Shown here: positions 39,928 to 51,454 of the stretch, piece by piece
How the letters are laid out: every line of letters begins with the position of its first letter
Numbering within the stretch: position 1 is the first letter of the stretch
NCBI GenBank assembly: GCA_013180625.2
Contig: SNVD02005099.1
Span: 124,001-188,000 of the forward strand
DNA from: Boswellia sacra
Taxonomy: Eukaryota > Streptophyta > Magnoliopsida > Sapindales > Burseraceae
Length of the DNA: 64,000 nucleotides
Reading direction: 5' to 3'
Translations under genes and position numbers: made by a program
Notes under the pieces: generated by a model
Database searches by the model: none
The model's input: only the letters and a program-made list of their open reading frames with translations
What the model was told of the DNA's origin: nothing

Positions 39928-40853
39928 TAGGGGTATGCATGGTACCCACCTACCCGCCTGAACCTGATATACCCACCATGGTATGGTGGAGGTAGGGTAG
40001 GGTATTAAAAAAGTGTAGGGTGTAGTATGATAAAAATTCTAAAAATCTCCCAGGGTACAGTATGGTGGCAGATATTTTTGAAAAAAAAATCCAAAAATAC
40101 CATACCATACCATACCTATTTTAAAAATTTAAAAACAATGCCACATGTAATTATATAATTGGTTATGTATAATATGTATATGCAAGTGTTATATACCTAG
40201 CAAGAGTAAATTATAATTTCTTTTTTCTTTTCTTTCTTTTTTTTAAAATTTGTACAAGGTTGGAAGTTGGAACTTTGTAGGACTTAAAGGTTGGACTTGA
40301 AGGTTGAAAGTTGGAACTTTGTGGAAGGATTTGGATATATAATTACTTATTATTTGTATTGTTATGGATATGTAGGTGCTTGATTATTTGTGTTGTTATG
40401 CATATGTAGTTGCTTGATGTTTTGTGTTGTTATGGATATGTTGTTGCTTGATTATTTGTGTTATTATGAATATGTAGTTGCTTGATTATTTGTGTTGTTA
40501 AGGATATGTAATTGCTTGATTTTTTTTTATGTACAAAACTTATGAATCATAACATTAAACAACGTAAAAAAAAAAGAACTCAAAGCTTCAAAATCTTTAA
40601 AAAAAAAAGCTATAAATAAGCTTTAAAATCATTAAAAAAAAAGCATAATAAAACATTATCCAAATTCTGATCAATTTGATCAACCACCCAAAAATACCAT
40701 ACCATACCCACCCTTACCCTACCATATGAAAATGTGGGATGCTATTTTGTTTAAGGAATGTATGATATGGTGTAAAAATTTAAAACCCGACCTATGGAGG
40801 GTATGGGGATGGTATGGCTAGACCATACCATATCATATCAATGCACACCCCTA
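39928..40853. mobile_element. hAT-type non-autonomous element
   Basis: Inverted ends TAGGGGTATGCATGG and, read inward from the right, TAGGGGTGTGCATTGA. An eight-base target duplication GTTGAAAC flanks it at 39920-39927 and 40854-40861. The 926-base interior is non-coding, with repeated CCATACCATACC runs near both ends and AGTTGCTTGATTATTTGTG-type units in tandem at about 40370-40520. Confidence 0.85.
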
Positions 40854-40861
40854 GTTGAAAC

Positions 40862-41839
40862 CTCAAGGGCGGAAAAGTTGCATGTCAAATGGATGAAGTT
40901 CTTACTTGCCCTATATTAACATGCATGATGCCACTAAATCAGTTTTGAGTTAAATGTAAAATTATAGGCCATGTTCGCATATAAAATATATTTAAAGGCT
41001 CGCTTGATAGTGTTCCCACGTAAATAAATGGTTCTGATAATGAATCAATCAGCATCGTCCTAGCAAAAATTAGTTCCATTCTATTGTTTCTCAAACTAAT
41101 TCCCAATTGAGTCACTGACATTAATGAATAACGGTCTTATATTAAGAAAAAACGTTCCAACTCCCAAAGAACCTTAGCTAGCATAAACTTTCTTTGATTC
41201 TTTCTCTGAGTTTCTTTCTTGAATAAGAACAAAAAAATTGTTTGGCCCAAGTGACACTGACATTGACACAACTTTAAAAATGCAAGAAGACTCAGAAGAA
41301 TAAGAACAACAAACATCAAAGGAGACATGCATGAAAATATCCTTCCAACATAAAAGAGACGATTTTTGAACTTCTGAATAGTTCTTTTGGAGAAGAAAAT
41401 GAACAAGAAACAGAAGTAGAAGAGATTAACATTTCTCTTGATGTAACTGAATTTGAGTTTGAGCATGGGCTATGCCAAATCTAGCACTAAAGAGACAGCT
41501 GAAGTTCCCTATCAGTCCAGAAAATGAGAAGAAATGAATGAGATGATTCTTAAGAATCCAAGAAAAGGTCGAAGAGAAGCCAATTCTTGACGTTCCTTAT
41601 GTGCCAAAGATGAGATGAACGCAGAAAAAGATCAAGAGAAAAATTTTCTTGAGCAGGTTATGTGATAAAATTTAGAGATAAGTTGTCGCAAGAATGGGTT
41701 GACTTTTGTGCAAAAAATCTAGAAATTTTCTAGATTGAAATTTAAATGCAAAAAATTAAACAAGAATATAGTAGAATTTGCTAGTTTGATCTTTGATCTA
41801 TTCCATGGGAGGGATAGGAAATGAATGCACTAAATAATA
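40862..41839. other. Intergenic space, no gene seen
   Basis: Minus-strand frames at 40939-41121 and 41137-41466 are hydrophobic or low-complexity and match no family I know. Confidence 0.35.
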
Positions 41840-43756
41840 TGTTAAGACTATGTGCCTCCGAAAACTCCACTTAATATGCTATTATAGCTCTTATAGATTT
41901 GCTTTTGGATTTTACTCAAAAAGCCTCATACTAATGGAGTTCTTGTCCATACTTATATGCCCATAATCCTCCATATGTCTAGCCGATGTGGGACTTTGGT
42001 TACACTCCTAACAATCCTCCCGTTGAATAATGGACCATACTTTTCGTTTTTCCTTTTTTGGGCGTCCCCTAAAACGATCATTCATCTATCCCCTCCATCG
42101 AGGCACAAGTTTACTGTTGCATAAAATCACAAGTATATGATATCGTAGACAAATAATAAAATGAGAGTATAAGTATCGTCCCACGAAGACTGTTACTATT
42201 AAATACCAAAATTGTATTAACCTCTAATTAAACTAATTATAAAAGAGAATTGAGCTGTGGGAAATTTAAGTAAAACTTGATTAAACTAAATTTAACACTA
42301 CGTACACTCACAGAAATTTTGGATAGAAAAATTTAATGATTGAAAATCTAGATATCCGATTTCACCAGAATTAATCAATTTAACTTCTCTGATTCAATTA
42401 ACCAATATTATTCCTGTTGTTGCCAATCAATTTTACTAATTTTATTATTATTCTTTCTCAAGCAATAATAATGTATATTAATATATTAGAATCACATCTC
42501 TGTCTCATCTAACTCACTATTAATACCCATTAAACAAAAGAAATCATACAAGATTGCACAAATCACATTCATATCTCTATCTCACATGATTTATGGCAAG
42601 ATAATTAGGGACTAATGTGAACATCACTTCTCAATCTCAATCCACATCTCAATTCATGCAACAATTGGCCAAAAAATCGCAAGCATTAAGCATGCAATTA
42701 AATTGCTCAACAATATTGAAATAAACATCAATCAACTAAAATCAACAGAAATTAAACATCAAAATACAGCTACATCTTCACCCTAGAAAATGAAAATTAG
42801 TTCATATTACAAACAAATACAAAGCTAAACATGTTTTTGAACATGAGTGAAGATAAGGATAGAAAAACTAGCTATGAAGAATTGAATCTTTGATGATGAA
42901 GATGATGGTTATCTGGTTTTTGCCTCTCCTTGGTAAGCAATTCCCCTCCAAGTCAGAATCACCCCGAGATCTACCTTCTACTCACAGTTTTTACCTCAGT
43001 CCGAATGCCCCCTCTCTTCCATGAACTTCCCCCCTTTTGTTCTCCCTTTCCTAGTCGACCCTAAAGAACAACATCCTCATTGCCTCTCCTAGAGATTCCT
43101 TTAGCATGATCATTATGTCCCTTCAAAAGTCAATCCACTCATCTTGGTAGAAGTACTCCACCGAAAGTGCAAATAGGATGTTTTAAAATTCCTGTCTAGC
43201 TCATTTTCCTCCACAAGCCTTCTAAAATTACCCTTTCACATGAAATATAATATTGTAGAATTTTGTCTTCATTTAATCGAATTTACAATCCTGAAATTCC
43301 TTTAGGTACAACTCAAACAAACTTAGATATAATTTGTCAATTAAACACAAAAGGGGAAACATAAAACTCAAGATAAAAGATGAAAATAATGTATAAAAAT
43401 TAGACTTATCATTTACCTCGAGAGCTTGCTCTATAAAGCTGCCAAATAGAGCCCATTTATGGATCTAATCATGAGCTTAACTGGGGTCTACCACCTTCGT
43501 TCGGCACTCCGAGAATTTTCTCCACGTATTCTCCTGACTAAGTCTGGACCTAGGCTCTAATACCACTTATTAAGACTTTGGATCTCCCAAAACTTTACAT
43601 TGGTATAATATTGTTCACTTTGGGCCCAAGCCTTCATGGATTTGCTTTTGGATTCTACCTATAAGGCCTTATACCAATGGAAATCTTGTCCATACTTATA
43701 TGCACATGATCCTCCTTATGTCTAATCGATGTAGGACTTTGGTCGCACTCCCAATA
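41840..43756 (-). mobile_element. Short non-coding LTR element (TRIM/LARD-like)
   Basis: Terminal repeats of about 174 (41840-42013) and 189 bases (43568-43756) share TTTGCTTTTGGATT, CTTGTCCATACTTATATGC and GATGTGGGACTTTGG-type blocks. A primer site on minus (TGGTATTAGAGCC) lies beside the right repeat at about 43553-43565. A polypurine stretch (ACGGGAGGATTG on minus) lies beside the left repeat. Flanks TAATA and GAATA suggest a worn target duplication. There is no gag or pol; the internal 1.55 kb is non-coding. Confidence 0.75.
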
Positions 43757-44830
43757 GAATAATTGGTTTACACACTCTCCTCATTGCACTCTCAGTTTAG
43801 AACCACTCTAAGCTCTCTTTTGTAGCTCACGAACGGTCTTTTTTAGCTTACATCCTTCACAAATAACTTGTCTGCATTGAACTGCATTTTTTGCACTTTC
43901 CAAGAGGATTTTCTTTGGCTTTCTCTGCTACATCATCTCTTTGCACCAAGAGCTCTTTGCATACAATGGCTTTCTGCCTTACTGTGCTGCCTCAGCTTTT
44001 TTTTCACCATCTGTCTCTACATTAATAGCTCTCTACACACAAGGACTTTCTACCCTTTCTCTACTGAAGCTCAAGCATTTGAGCTATAGCACTCTCGACA
44101 ACTATATCTCTACGTGTGTGTGCGTCCATTTCACTTGCGAAGCTTAATATGCATTTTATAATAAAACATATGTAGCTCTCAAGCATCATTGGCCTTATAT
44201 ATAGCTGCTAACAATGTTTACAAAATTTAGAGACTTGTTTCTTTCTTTATTCCTTTTGTCTAGCAACTCATTTTATCTTGACTTAACTACTATTTTGGCT
44301 TTCAAAGATTCTAGTTGTATGCAATCGCAAATCATAGCAGGTAGCCAACAGACTATAGTAAAATAGCCAGTAAACAGCAATAAAACAACCAATAAACAGT
44401 AACAGAATGGCAAGTAAAATAGCCAGCAAACAATAACAAAAAAATGTAACAAACAGGAAGCAATAGATATAATAGACAACAAAATAACAAAAAAAAAACA
44501 CAGCAACAGCATAGCAGGAAAAACAATAGTAGCAGCTTTAGCAAAACAACAACAACAGCTTATTGCAATGTAATAGCTTGAGTTTCATCAGGTTGTTAAG
44601 TGATGTAGAAACTGAAATTGCATTCTTTAAACTCCTTCATCACTTTCACGTAGAGAACAAGAAAAACACTTTTGTTAATTGCTTCATTCATTAATTTCTA
44701 TGTGTATTGGTTCATTAAAAAAAAAACGTAACAGCCTTTTAATAGAAGCAATTCAAAGTTTGAAGTGGAAATAACGGAAGATGGCAATTCAAGTTTGTAA
44801 AAACTTAGGTCACTTCTAACCTAGTGATTG
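43757..44830. other. Intergenic space with CAACAATA-type low complexity
   Basis: At 44340-44560 the plus strand is full of AACA/CAGCAA runs, which give Leu/Phe-rich frames on minus. These are not genes. Confidence 0.4.
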
Positions 44831-44837
44831 TGAGGTA

Positions 44838-45180
44838 TAGGGATTTGATTTGGCCAAAAAGACTTGGAATGGTATAGATAACACTGGAATTGAAGAGTTT
44901 GTTAATGAAGAGAAGTTCATTAGAGAAACACATTTATCAATGTTCCCTTCATCAATGAGTCATAATAGGTCAATTTTAGATGACACTACTTTGAAAGGTT
45001 TGGGATTGATTAGAAGCACAAAGATTAAGGAATTGAATGATAAATGGGAGAACTTTTGAGAACAAATGAAGCATCTTGTTTTGAAGGAAAATGAGTTAAT
45101 GTTGGAGCAAGACCAGCTTTCTTTGAAGAAAAAGAAATTAATTGTTGAATCCATAGAGTCCTTATTTGTACTCACATTAA
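44838..45180 (+). pseudogene. GeBP-like C-terminal pseudogene
   Basis: FDLAKKTWNGID at the start matches the end of a GeBP/DUF573 domain (F-x-L-x-K-K-x-W). It continues through an acidic linker into LKGLGLIRSTKIKELNDKW and, after a stop, EQMKHLVLKENELMLEQDQL, which matches the C-terminal helical (leucine-zipper-like) region of GeBP proteins. Everything upstream of this is missing. A TRIM element is inserted at the 3' end. Confidence 0.6.
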
Positions 45181-45884
45181 TTGGTTAAAAGAAGGCCATG
45201 AGGCTTATATATGGGAAAAGTTCCTCGACCTAATAGACTAGTATCTTGGCTAGATACTTGCTTCAGTTGGTGGCCCATTTGTTGAATTATTATACGCAAG
45301 CAGAAGCCTAACAAGTGGTATCAAAGCAACCCAAGATAGCAATGTGGACTCATTTGGTTTAGAGAAGGATGTTGTTGTGATCCACTAGGGCCTTGTACGT
45401 CTTTGTAAGGGATTGTCAAGGATGACACCTCCACCCACCGGAGCCTTGTCTGAGGAGGGGGATTGTTTTACTCCTTGAGTTTCTATTTTGATAATCCCCG
45501 TTTGGAGTCTCACATTGATTAGTTAAGAGAATGTCATATGGCTTATATATGAGAAGAGTTCATCCATCTAATAGACACATATGTACATACATATCGTTTT
45601 TCACGTGACTCAAAATGTCGTGACACATATTCCTATACATGTCGCCCGACGCAAACCTAAATGTCGTTCAACAAGGCAACACGTTTTTGGATCAAAATTT
45701 GGTCTTACATGTCGATTTTTGCAAGTTATGTTTCGTTTAGTAGCCAACACATAGTTGTTTATCATTTGAAAGCTGACACATTTATGGAGCCTACATATCA
45801 GTTTATTATGCGCATGTCGTTTTTTGACCAATACTGATTTAATTTAAAAATATATACTATTTGTTGGTTCTTTTAAACTAGCAA

Positions 45885-45887
<3 letters not shown>

Positions 45888-45916
<29 letters not shown>
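45888..45916. repeat. (GT)n microsatellite
   Basis: About 14 GT units followed by AGATAGATAG. Confidence 0.9.
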
Positions 45917-45920
<4 letters not shown>

Positions 45921-47701
45921 GATAGTGGAAATGTGGTTTTTTATATAATATTAATATTATACATGCAGTATCACAAACACCCATATGCTACAAACTTAAT
46001 AGACAACAAATATACAAACAGTCAAATCCCAAAACACTATAAACTTAATCCCAAAATGGAGAAAATTAACTAGTACCATGCCTTAGGCCACTCATCTTTT
46101 CTTTCCTTACAAAAAATCACAAGAACAAAAATAAAATATACTTAGTCACATTTAGGATTTTGACATTTTTAATATTATATTAGGAGCTTGGGTAAGGGTT
46201 AGAACTTAGTGCTCAAATAAATTATAAGAAAAAGATCAAAATAAGAAGAAAGGAACCAAATAAAAATTGGATAAAATAATGACTTCATTAATAATAAAAG
46301 TAAATGTGCAAGTATAAATGGATGCAACATAAAAAAAAAAATTAATGTTAGGTCAGTAATAGTTAAACTGAATATATAAGGAACTTCAGAATTTTTTTCT
46401 TATTTACTTTATTCAGTGTTTTTCTATTTAATTTCTTAAGGGTACTTTACATGTAGTGCAATTTCTTTTTTACTTCATTCATGGTTGCATGTTATAACCT
46501 TGGGTGAAGTATTTTATTTTATATATAACTCATAATTAGATGCACTAGCCAATAATAATCTTAAGCAAAATCAATAAACAACATTATGAATATTCTTTAT
46601 CAATCATATGACTAATCATACTCACTTACAAAGGAGATTCAATTTTTATTTTTTTGAACTTCAAATCAAAAATGTAATGCCAAAAGGAAAAAAATAAAAA
46701 TTGATGACATAAATGAGAATTTGGATGAAAAAAGCAAACCTCTATAGACGAATCCAATGCTGAGCTTAGCTTACAGAGAGAGCTAACATTCATATCTCCT
46801 TTGATCTTAATTTCATCACCATCACAACAACAAAGATCAAAGCCATAATCAAGGTAAGCACCACGGTACAAAACGCATAGAATTAATAAGATAAACATCA
46901 TAAACTTTTAAGTGAACTTGCTAGCTAGCTCTGAATTTGGACTCAGTATAATTAATTAAACAAAAGTATTTCAACATATGATTTATTTAACTTTGAACAC
47001 TACAATAAGGAGATTCTCATTCCGCTCTTGTTCTTTCTAGTTTGAGAGCTATGGGTCTCATAGAGGACCCTAATCAAACAAATGGTGGGCAAAAAAAAAA
47101 TGTAAAAAAAAAAAAGAAAAAGATCTAAAGAGAGAAGACCCAAAACTTGAAAATTTGTTGCATGATAAAATGTCTCGTGAGTTGGACTTCTCATTTTGAT
47201 GGCTTCCATCTCCTCTGCAAACCATTAATAAAATAAGTAAAATAAATGCCAATATAACATAGATGCTAAACTATAAAATAATAAAAAAAAACTACAACAT
47301 AAACTACAAGATCTTGCAGTAGGATACAAAAAACTAGCAATAAAAACTTGGAATCAATTTATCAACTTCTTCAACATGCAAGCCATAGCACAAGCTTTCT
47401 TAATCATGAAAAGATTCTACTAATCTAAATCAAATGTTAGATAAAGAGTTCAAATCAGGCGAGTATATCCATATCCTTAATAAAAATTAGAATCAAAACC
47501 AAATCAAAGACAATATGGATCAAAGTCTAATTATACGACAAACGATATGGCAATGTCCAAAGCCTTGCGATTAACAACCAATAAATTAATTAGTTCATTC
47601 ATGAATTTCAATAATAATAGGATTCTTAACATCCAATCAATTATAAACATGACAATGATATTTATTTAATTGCAATCAATTAAACAAAAAAGTAGTCTCA
47701 C

Positions 47702-47974
47702 CTTAACCAATCCGACAATGATGTTGTTGATTGGATGAAGATAAGCTTGATGAAGAAACCTACAAAAACCATCACCACGAATTTGATCGCGTACCAAATG
47801 CCACCTTTGTGAATTATAAGAAATCTTGATCCAAATAAAAAAAAGGATAGACTCAAACATGCCCTAGATAAAAAAATGGAAATTCTGAGAAAATTAAAAA
47901 AAAAGCAAAATACCTCTATGATCGGGTTTAGCAAAATCTCTAAGGGGATTGAACACATTGTCTATGGCATCCAT
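47702..47974 (-). pseudogene. SEC61-gamma pseudogene (with intron)
   Basis: SEC61-gamma is the small tail-anchored subunit of the ER protein translocon, about 69 residues in plants. Here exon 1 (47914-47974) reads MDAIDNVFNPLRDFAK then PDHR, lacking the family's basic stretch (about 11 residues) between. A GT donor follows. The second part (47702-47815) contains FTKVAF, then FVVMVFVGFFIKLIFI, then PINNIIVG, in three frames, so two single-base losses disrupt it. The acceptor AG is also lost. Because an intron is retained, it was copied as DNA, not through RNA. It sits in the insertion that splits the TRIM element, so transposon capture is likely. Confidence 0.8.
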
Positions 47975-48659
47975 GTTAACCATTGTTCTAATAGATCGAT
48001 GAATGTGAAGGAATTAGTATTAGATCTGCTCGATCATATTTCCTTATTTGTGCTCTTTCAATTTGATACTCAATTGAAATATAAAAAAAGGGCTTGTGTT
48101 TTTGGGTAATTAAAGTGAAAGCAATTGAAAGCATGAAACACTAGAGAGGAGATCGATTGGAATTTGGGTTTTACTCTCTCAAATCGAAGTCTGGGTTTGT
48201 GCTTTAAAACTCAATCAAAATCTTAAAAGAGAAGACGAAATAAATGGAACAATCCAATCCATGATCAATCCCACGGGAAGAACAGATGAAAGAGCGATGA
48301 GATGCAACAGAGATTTCAGAGATGATGAAATATTTGAAATCAGAGATGCTACAAATGTGAGTTAAGCAGACGAGAGGGAGTGATGAGATGAGAGGTGGCT
48401 ACGTCAATAAAAATGGGGTAAAGTGGGAGAATTTAGATTAATTTATATCAGTGGCATTTTGTGTAATTTAGGGAAAACGGGATAGTGACATATAAATGAA
48501 AAAACGGGTTTGACTTGGCATACTTGACTATTATTTTTAAAACCGACGTATAATTTACAAAGGAAGTGACATGTAAGGTTAAAATTCTTGTAATGCTGGA
48601 TATTGGCTCTAGTTGGTGGCCCATTTGTTGAATTATTTTGCGCAAGCGGAAGCCCAACA

Positions 48660-49150
48660 TTAAACTCGGAGAAGAAAAGCTTTTCACCGAAAACTGATAG
48701 TTAGCGATTCGATCACAGTGTCTGTCGTTTGGGAATATTTTTTTCCCTACTCTTTCACGATCTTTGTACTCGGTGCTCATATACATTTGTGGCCTCAAAC
48801 TTTATGTTTGTTTTTGGCACGTTTGAGTCTGGCTTTAGAAAAAAAGTCACTAGACAGATTTTTTTTTTAAAGTTGTGTACAAATCAAAAGGTTCGAACGA
48901 ATTCTTAATGAGGAAATCAATAAATTTTTTAATTGCATTCTTGCTTTCCACTCTGAGATGGGAAATACCCATTTACTTATTATTTTACCTCGGTTGATTT
49001 CATGAAGAATTGGTTTCTTGGAAAAGTTTTCCCGGTAAGTGGTGATTGATCTGATCAAGTGAAGACTGCCATTCCAATGAAATTGATATGCTTTTTTTAG
49101 ACTAGTTTTGATTTCTAATGTTCTGTCACTAAATTCTTTGAACAATGATT
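48660..49150. repeat. Segment duplicated at 62.5-63.7 kb (part direct, part inverted)
   Basis: 48700-48900 matches 63570-63720 in the same orientation (CTACTCTTTCAC, then TTGTGTACAA). 48935-49150 matches 62515-62740 in inverted orientation (GTTCAAAGAATTTAGTGAC; AAGAAACCAATTCTTCATGA). The 92-codon minus-strand frame at 48867-49145 lies in this segment, is unrecognised, and is broken in the other copy. Confidence 0.7.
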
Positions 49151-50020
49151 GTTTAGTCCAATTTTAGTGAGAAAGATGTATCCCTATGGTTGATTGTAAT
49201 GTACAAGTTTCCTAAAAAGTTCCACTTGCCAAGTGGTTTATGTTGTATTTGATCCCAATTACATTCATTTGCAGCACTTTTATCAGCTAAGGTCAAGAGG
49301 CAATTTCTAGTTACAGTAGTTTTACTGACCATAAATTCCTTTTCATTCTCAAAGCTTACATATAAGTGTTAAAAAATGTAGAACAGTAGAAGTATCACCC
49401 AACAAGGTTGTTTAGAAGTATCATGGTAATATCCCACTTTTATTGAAAGAAAGTTCATTTCCAGAAATAAAACTTGTTATGTTGGATTGCGAAACCTTAC
49501 GAATGGAACAGAAACCATAAGAACCTAATGCACAATATACAATAACTATTAGCATGTCGATCGAGCCCACTGGATAGCGGTTTCGCAAGGACGGCTCTCA
49601 TAACATTGATGTTTAACGGAATGTCCCTCCCATAGGTTTAGAAGGCCCCAACAGAAATCTTCATTCCATAAATCCAATACAAACCTGCTGTTTCTCTCAT
49701 TCTTTCTTGAAAGAAAATGTGTCATAAATCCCCATTGTTTACTTGTAATACATCATATTAATGGGGCCTTTAGGATTATAAATAAATAACATTGTTAAGA
49801 ATCTAGATTTGCCACCATGTACTTGATATATATTGAATCAGAAAGGAGGATTTACTGATTTACAAAGCCAGATCCTTTCCATATAAGAATCAGTAACTCT
49901 GCTATTTATCTAAACACAAACAATAACCTAGATATGACGAAGAAGAGCAAGAAAGAACCATTATTCCTAAATTTAAAAATAAATAAAATTCACAGTTGAC
50001 AGGTTCCTGGCCCTGCAGGA
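49151..50020. other. Flank of the single-domain GeBP-like gene
   Basis: The part from about 49760 is shared with 20230-20640. It is 3' UTR/flank of the minus-strand gene. No other gene seen. Confidence 0.45.
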
Positions 50021-50698
50021 TTATTTTTCGTCATTGAATGAAGATTGTAATGGTGGTGCTACCGCCAGAGGAATAGCATCTTCTACCACTACAGACATCA
50101 ATATGGATACAGGACCCTCCTTCACAGTATTCTTAAATGTATTATATAAATCATTTGATAAAGCATTAGAAGATTCAAACCTTGAATAACCAAACTGTTG
50201 CTCCAATTCAGAAATAGGATTATTATACACGCTGAAAGACCTGGTTAGAGATTCAGGGTCAGGGTCTTCCCTAGTGCGTTCAAACGTATTTAAATCATCA
50301 TATCCAACCCAAGAAAGATCAAGCTGTTGTTGCCCAACTTTTCCTGACAAATTTTGCTTCTTCTTCTCCTTGTCATCTTCATCGGAATCCGACTCACTAA
50401 AATCCTCAGTACTCCATGCAAGGTCTGACAACTGGAACAACTTTTCATCATGGGGATCTTGTAAGACCAGGTCGTCATCTAATTTTCCTACTTTGTTCCT
50501 GTACTTCCTCTTTAATCTTCTGATTATTTCTGTGTATTGTCCGACGGGAAGATCCATTTTAAGCTTATTCTTGATAAAATCTTCTATTTCATTGTCATAC
50601 GGGACCCTTCCTTCACTGAAGATGTAATCAACGATGCCATCCAGGATTGCAATTTCAGTATCTGCATTGCTCAAGGGTTCGCTTGCTTCCTTCTCCAT
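50021..50698 (-). CDS. GeBP/DUF573-like protein, single domain
   Basis: A 225-residue, single-exon, acidic protein. The GeBP-like domain spans residues 8-97: DTEIAILDGIVDYIF, then DFIKNKLKMDLPVGQY, the basic helix RRLKRKYRNK, and PHDEKLFQLSDLAWS at the end, matching the family ending (HD-x(3)-F-x-LS-x(2)-W). The N-terminal extension and C-terminal zipper of typical GeBP proteins are missing. Instead there is an acidic Ser/Asp run (SESDSDEDDKEKKK) and an unrecognised tail. It is probably a nuclear regulator, but could be a truncated dominant form. A partial duplicate lies at 20430-20870. Confidence 0.7.
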   Translation of the reverse strand: MEKEASEPLSNADTEIAILDGIVDYIFSEGRVPYDNEIEDFIKNKLKMDLPVGQYTEIIRRLKRKYRNKVGKLDDDLVLQDPHDEKLFQLSDLAWSTEDFSESDSDEDDKEKKKQNLSGKVGQQQLDLSWVGYDDLNTFERTREDPDPESLTRSFSVYNNPISELEQQFGYSRFESSNALSNDLYNTFKNTVKEGPVSILMSVVVEDAIPLAVAPPLQSSFNDEK

Positions 50699-51450
50699 AA
50701 TTCTAGAACTTCACAACACAAAAATGTTCACAACACCAAGCAATTTATTTATGTAAGGTTCTGTATAGTTTGTCAGATTGCCTGAAATTAGGCTTATTCT
50801 TAGGAAGATAATTTAAGTAAAACTCTTTATTTGTAGTTATTAGAGCAATTAGCTGCAGTGGATAAGGCTCATTATAAGCAAACCGATCCCTATTAAGCCC
50901 GATCAAAGGTACAAAATTCAACACACCTCACATCTCGCCCACATCTTCTCAATTCAAATTTGCTTCGTTAAAGGTTGGCTACAAACCCTTATAGGAATTC
51001 CTATTACCAAACGGATTGGTTTATTTTATTCCGCAATAAGTGCCTAAATAGGATTTGTCAAAGTGTTAATGAAGGAGCAAAATCAGTCACAACTCACAAA
51101 GAATAATAATGTATAACTTTGATGAATTATCAAATCAATGATCTTCGAATTAATGGGAAACTTCATTTTACCTTTTATCTCGTGAAAAATAAGTATAAAT
51201 TCAAATTTTTGTGCTTAAAAAAAATTTAAAGCCAAATGATAACAATAAATTCTCAAACAATCAATAAATAAATAAACAAATGGGATTCATAAAAGTAAAG
51301 GGCAGAAAAAGTTAAGCAATTTTGTATGTCTAATTGTCCATTCATACTTTCATAGTACAACAATTCTGTCATAGAAAAGAAAATAAAAATACAATTTTGA
51401 TCCAACAACAATTTTTAATATATTATTATTTGTACTTCTAAGATATATAT
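50699..51450. other. Intergenic space, no gene seen
   Basis: The 5' flank of the GeBP-like gene. No coding signal. Confidence 0.4.
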
Positions 51451-51454
51451 TATA

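Larger units (their letters stand above)
45577..48594. mobile_element. 3 kb insertion inside the TRIM right LTR, carrying a SEC61-gamma copy
   Basis: Bounded by the interrupted LTR. The left part has several ATGTCG motifs (for example CATGTCGCCCGACG, ACATGTCGATTTTT). The right end reads AACCGACGTATAATTT ... TTCTTGTAATG, like a worn CACTA terminus (TTCTTGTAGTG), but no matching left end is seen. It contains (GT)n at 45888-45916 and the SEC61-gamma relic. The class is not settled (CACTA, Mutator-like and Helitron are all possible). Confidence 0.6.
45143..48659 (+). mobile_element. TRIM-like LTR element split by a 3 kb insertion
   Basis: The left LTR is 45143-45313. The primer site TGGTATCAAAGC is at 45316-45327, and a polypurine tract (GAGGAGGGGGATT) is at 45452-45463. 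The right LTR is in two parts, 45464-45576 and 48595-48659, together about 178 bases against 171 on the left. The flanks TTAAT and TTAAA suggest a near-perfect target duplication. No coding. Confidence 0.75.

Noticed and set aside
41137..41466. 109-codon hydrophobic frame
   Set aside because: It has no recognisable domain or codon pattern, and no splice or promoter context supports it.
44273..44544. Leu/Phe-rich frames resembling membrane proteins
   Set aside because: They come from AACA/CAGCAA low-complexity sequence and occur in three overlapping frames at once.
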